IMG/VR virus record: IMGVR_UViG_3300007754_001006
Location: 1-41,598 of that record
Strand: one strand, 5' to 3'
Source of the DNA: a virus
DNA: 41,598 nucleotides
Positions 41,268-41,598 of the stretch are shown one piece after another. Every line of letters begins with the position of its first letter. Position 1 is the first letter of the stretch. A model generated the notes under the pieces. The model searched no databases. It was not told where the DNA came from and saw only the letters and a program-made list of their open reading frames with translations. Position numbers and translations under genes: made by a program.

Positions 41268-41416
41268 AAATAAGCGACCAAACTTCTATATCAATGCCAA
41301 TGAGAAACTTGCTGTCTATTGTGGCGGCAGTTGCGGTAGGAGTTTGGGCAGACACGAAAAAGCATACAGAGAAAAGAAATCCTGGGAATAACACATCATT
41401 AAGTACTACTATATGA
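41264..41416 (+). CDS. Small protein with one hydrophobic segment, 50 aa
   Basis: ATG 41264 overlaps the previous stop and its own TGA (41414-41416) overlaps the next ATG, both as ATGA. The peptide has an uncharged middle (PMRNLLSIVAAVAVGVWA) that may cross the membrane, then a basic polar tail (DTKKHTEKRNPGNN). In a gene run ending in a lipoprotein this could be part of a lysis module. I do not recognise the family. Confidence 0.5.
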   Translation: MKISDQTSISMPMRNLLSIVAAVAVGVWADTKKHTEKRNPGNNTSLSTTI

Positions 41417-41598
41417 AGGAAGAGAACAAAGTACCATTGTTAGCGGTAGCAATATTAATAGTTTTCTTATTACTATGTGTTGCTTGTACAAAAACAAATA
41501 AAACTTTTATATTGGACCCTACAATTACATATCCCGAAGAAAGAAATGTATTAGTTGCAGTACCGATAATTTCTGTTGACATTATTCCTCTAGAATAA
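41413..41598 (+). CDS. Small lipoprotein, 61 aa
   Basis: The N terminus has a short charged start (MKEENK) and a hydrophobic core with lipobox LLLCVAC (the last C about residue 25), so it should be lipidated. The mature portion is short (TKTNKTFILDPTITYPEERN) with a C-terminal hydrophobic VLVAVPIISVDIIPLE. It ends exactly at the window end with TAA. Small lipoproteins of this size are typical outer-membrane spanins. The inner-membrane partner would be the preceding gene, which is uncertain. Confidence 0.6.
   Translation: MKEENKVPLLAVAILIVFLLLCVACTKTNKTFILDPTITYPEERNVLVAVPIISVDIIPLE

Noticed and set aside
1-41598. CRISPR arrays, insertion sequences, integrase or attachment sites
   Set aside because: No regularly spaced repeats, transposase motifs, terminal inverted repeats or integrase-like proteins were seen. 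The tRNAs are intact with no duplicated 3' ends that would mark an att site.

Overview
This window looks like part of the genome of a T4-like (Tevenvirinae-related) marine myovirus, most plausibly infecting an AT-rich alphaproteobacterium of the SAR11/Pelagibacter type. The evidence is: very AT-rich DNA; tightly packed genes with ATGA overlaps; T4-type replication genes (a UvsW-like helicase, a gp62-like clamp-loader subunit, a gp61-like primase and a gp41/DnaB-like helicase); T4 late-type promoter boxes (TATAAATA and close variants); three clustered tRNA genes; and many small membrane or lipoprotein genes. The host assignment is inference. It rests on base composition and on a TRAP-type DctP-like protein and a 7Fe ferredoxin, both common in marine alphaproteobacteria.

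Region 1 (about 1-13,500) is a large accessory block for making or decorating a glycan or surface structure. It holds four DxD GT-A-like glycosyltransferases, four paralogous GT-B-like proteins, a GT61-like transferase, a DUF115-like Rossmann protein, an FkbM methyltransferase, a HIPKTGGT sulfotransferase, an SGNH hydrolase and a 2OG-Fe(II) oxygenase. A glutamine-dependent asparagine synthetase and a FdxA-type ferredoxin sit inside the plus-strand operon. Transcription switches strand several times, and genes converge with overlapping 3' ends.

Region 2 (about 13,900-24,900) is the replication block. A sigma70-like promoter sits almost directly on the first ATG. It is followed by a 453-aa unknown, UvsW, two small unknowns, gp62-like, a C2H2 zinc-finger protein, a 74-aa protein, a miniature DnaE-like protein, a 103-aa protein, a reverse-strand 124-aa protein, a putative virion protein behind a late-type promoter, primase, a 2OG-like protein, a radical SAM protein and the replicative helicase.

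Region 3 (about 24,900-34,200) is accessory metabolism. It has a stand-alone DctP-like gene with an upstream inverted repeat, a strong Shine-Dalgarno sequence and an intrinsic terminator. Next comes a three-gene overlapping unit: methyltransferase, 2OG oxygenase, and an asparagine-synthetase-like protein lacking the glutaminase cysteine. After that are a DUF1289 protein, radical SAM genes (one with an in-frame TGA), an SDR, a second sulfotransferase and a second SGNH hydrolase.

Region 4 (about 34,200-41,598) holds tRNA-Asp, tRNA-Ala and tRNA-Thr on the minus strand, several single-membrane-segment or lipoprotein genes, three more radical SAM proteins (two of them tandem paralogues), and a run of six very small proteins behind a late-type promoter.

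Taken together, ordinary T4-like replication genes are interleaved with an unusually rich set of glycan-modifying and radical/oxygenase chemistry genes. The most interesting parts are the oxygenase plus amide-synthetase unit, the six radical SAM genes, the leader-less DctP homologue, and the compressed DnaE-like protein.
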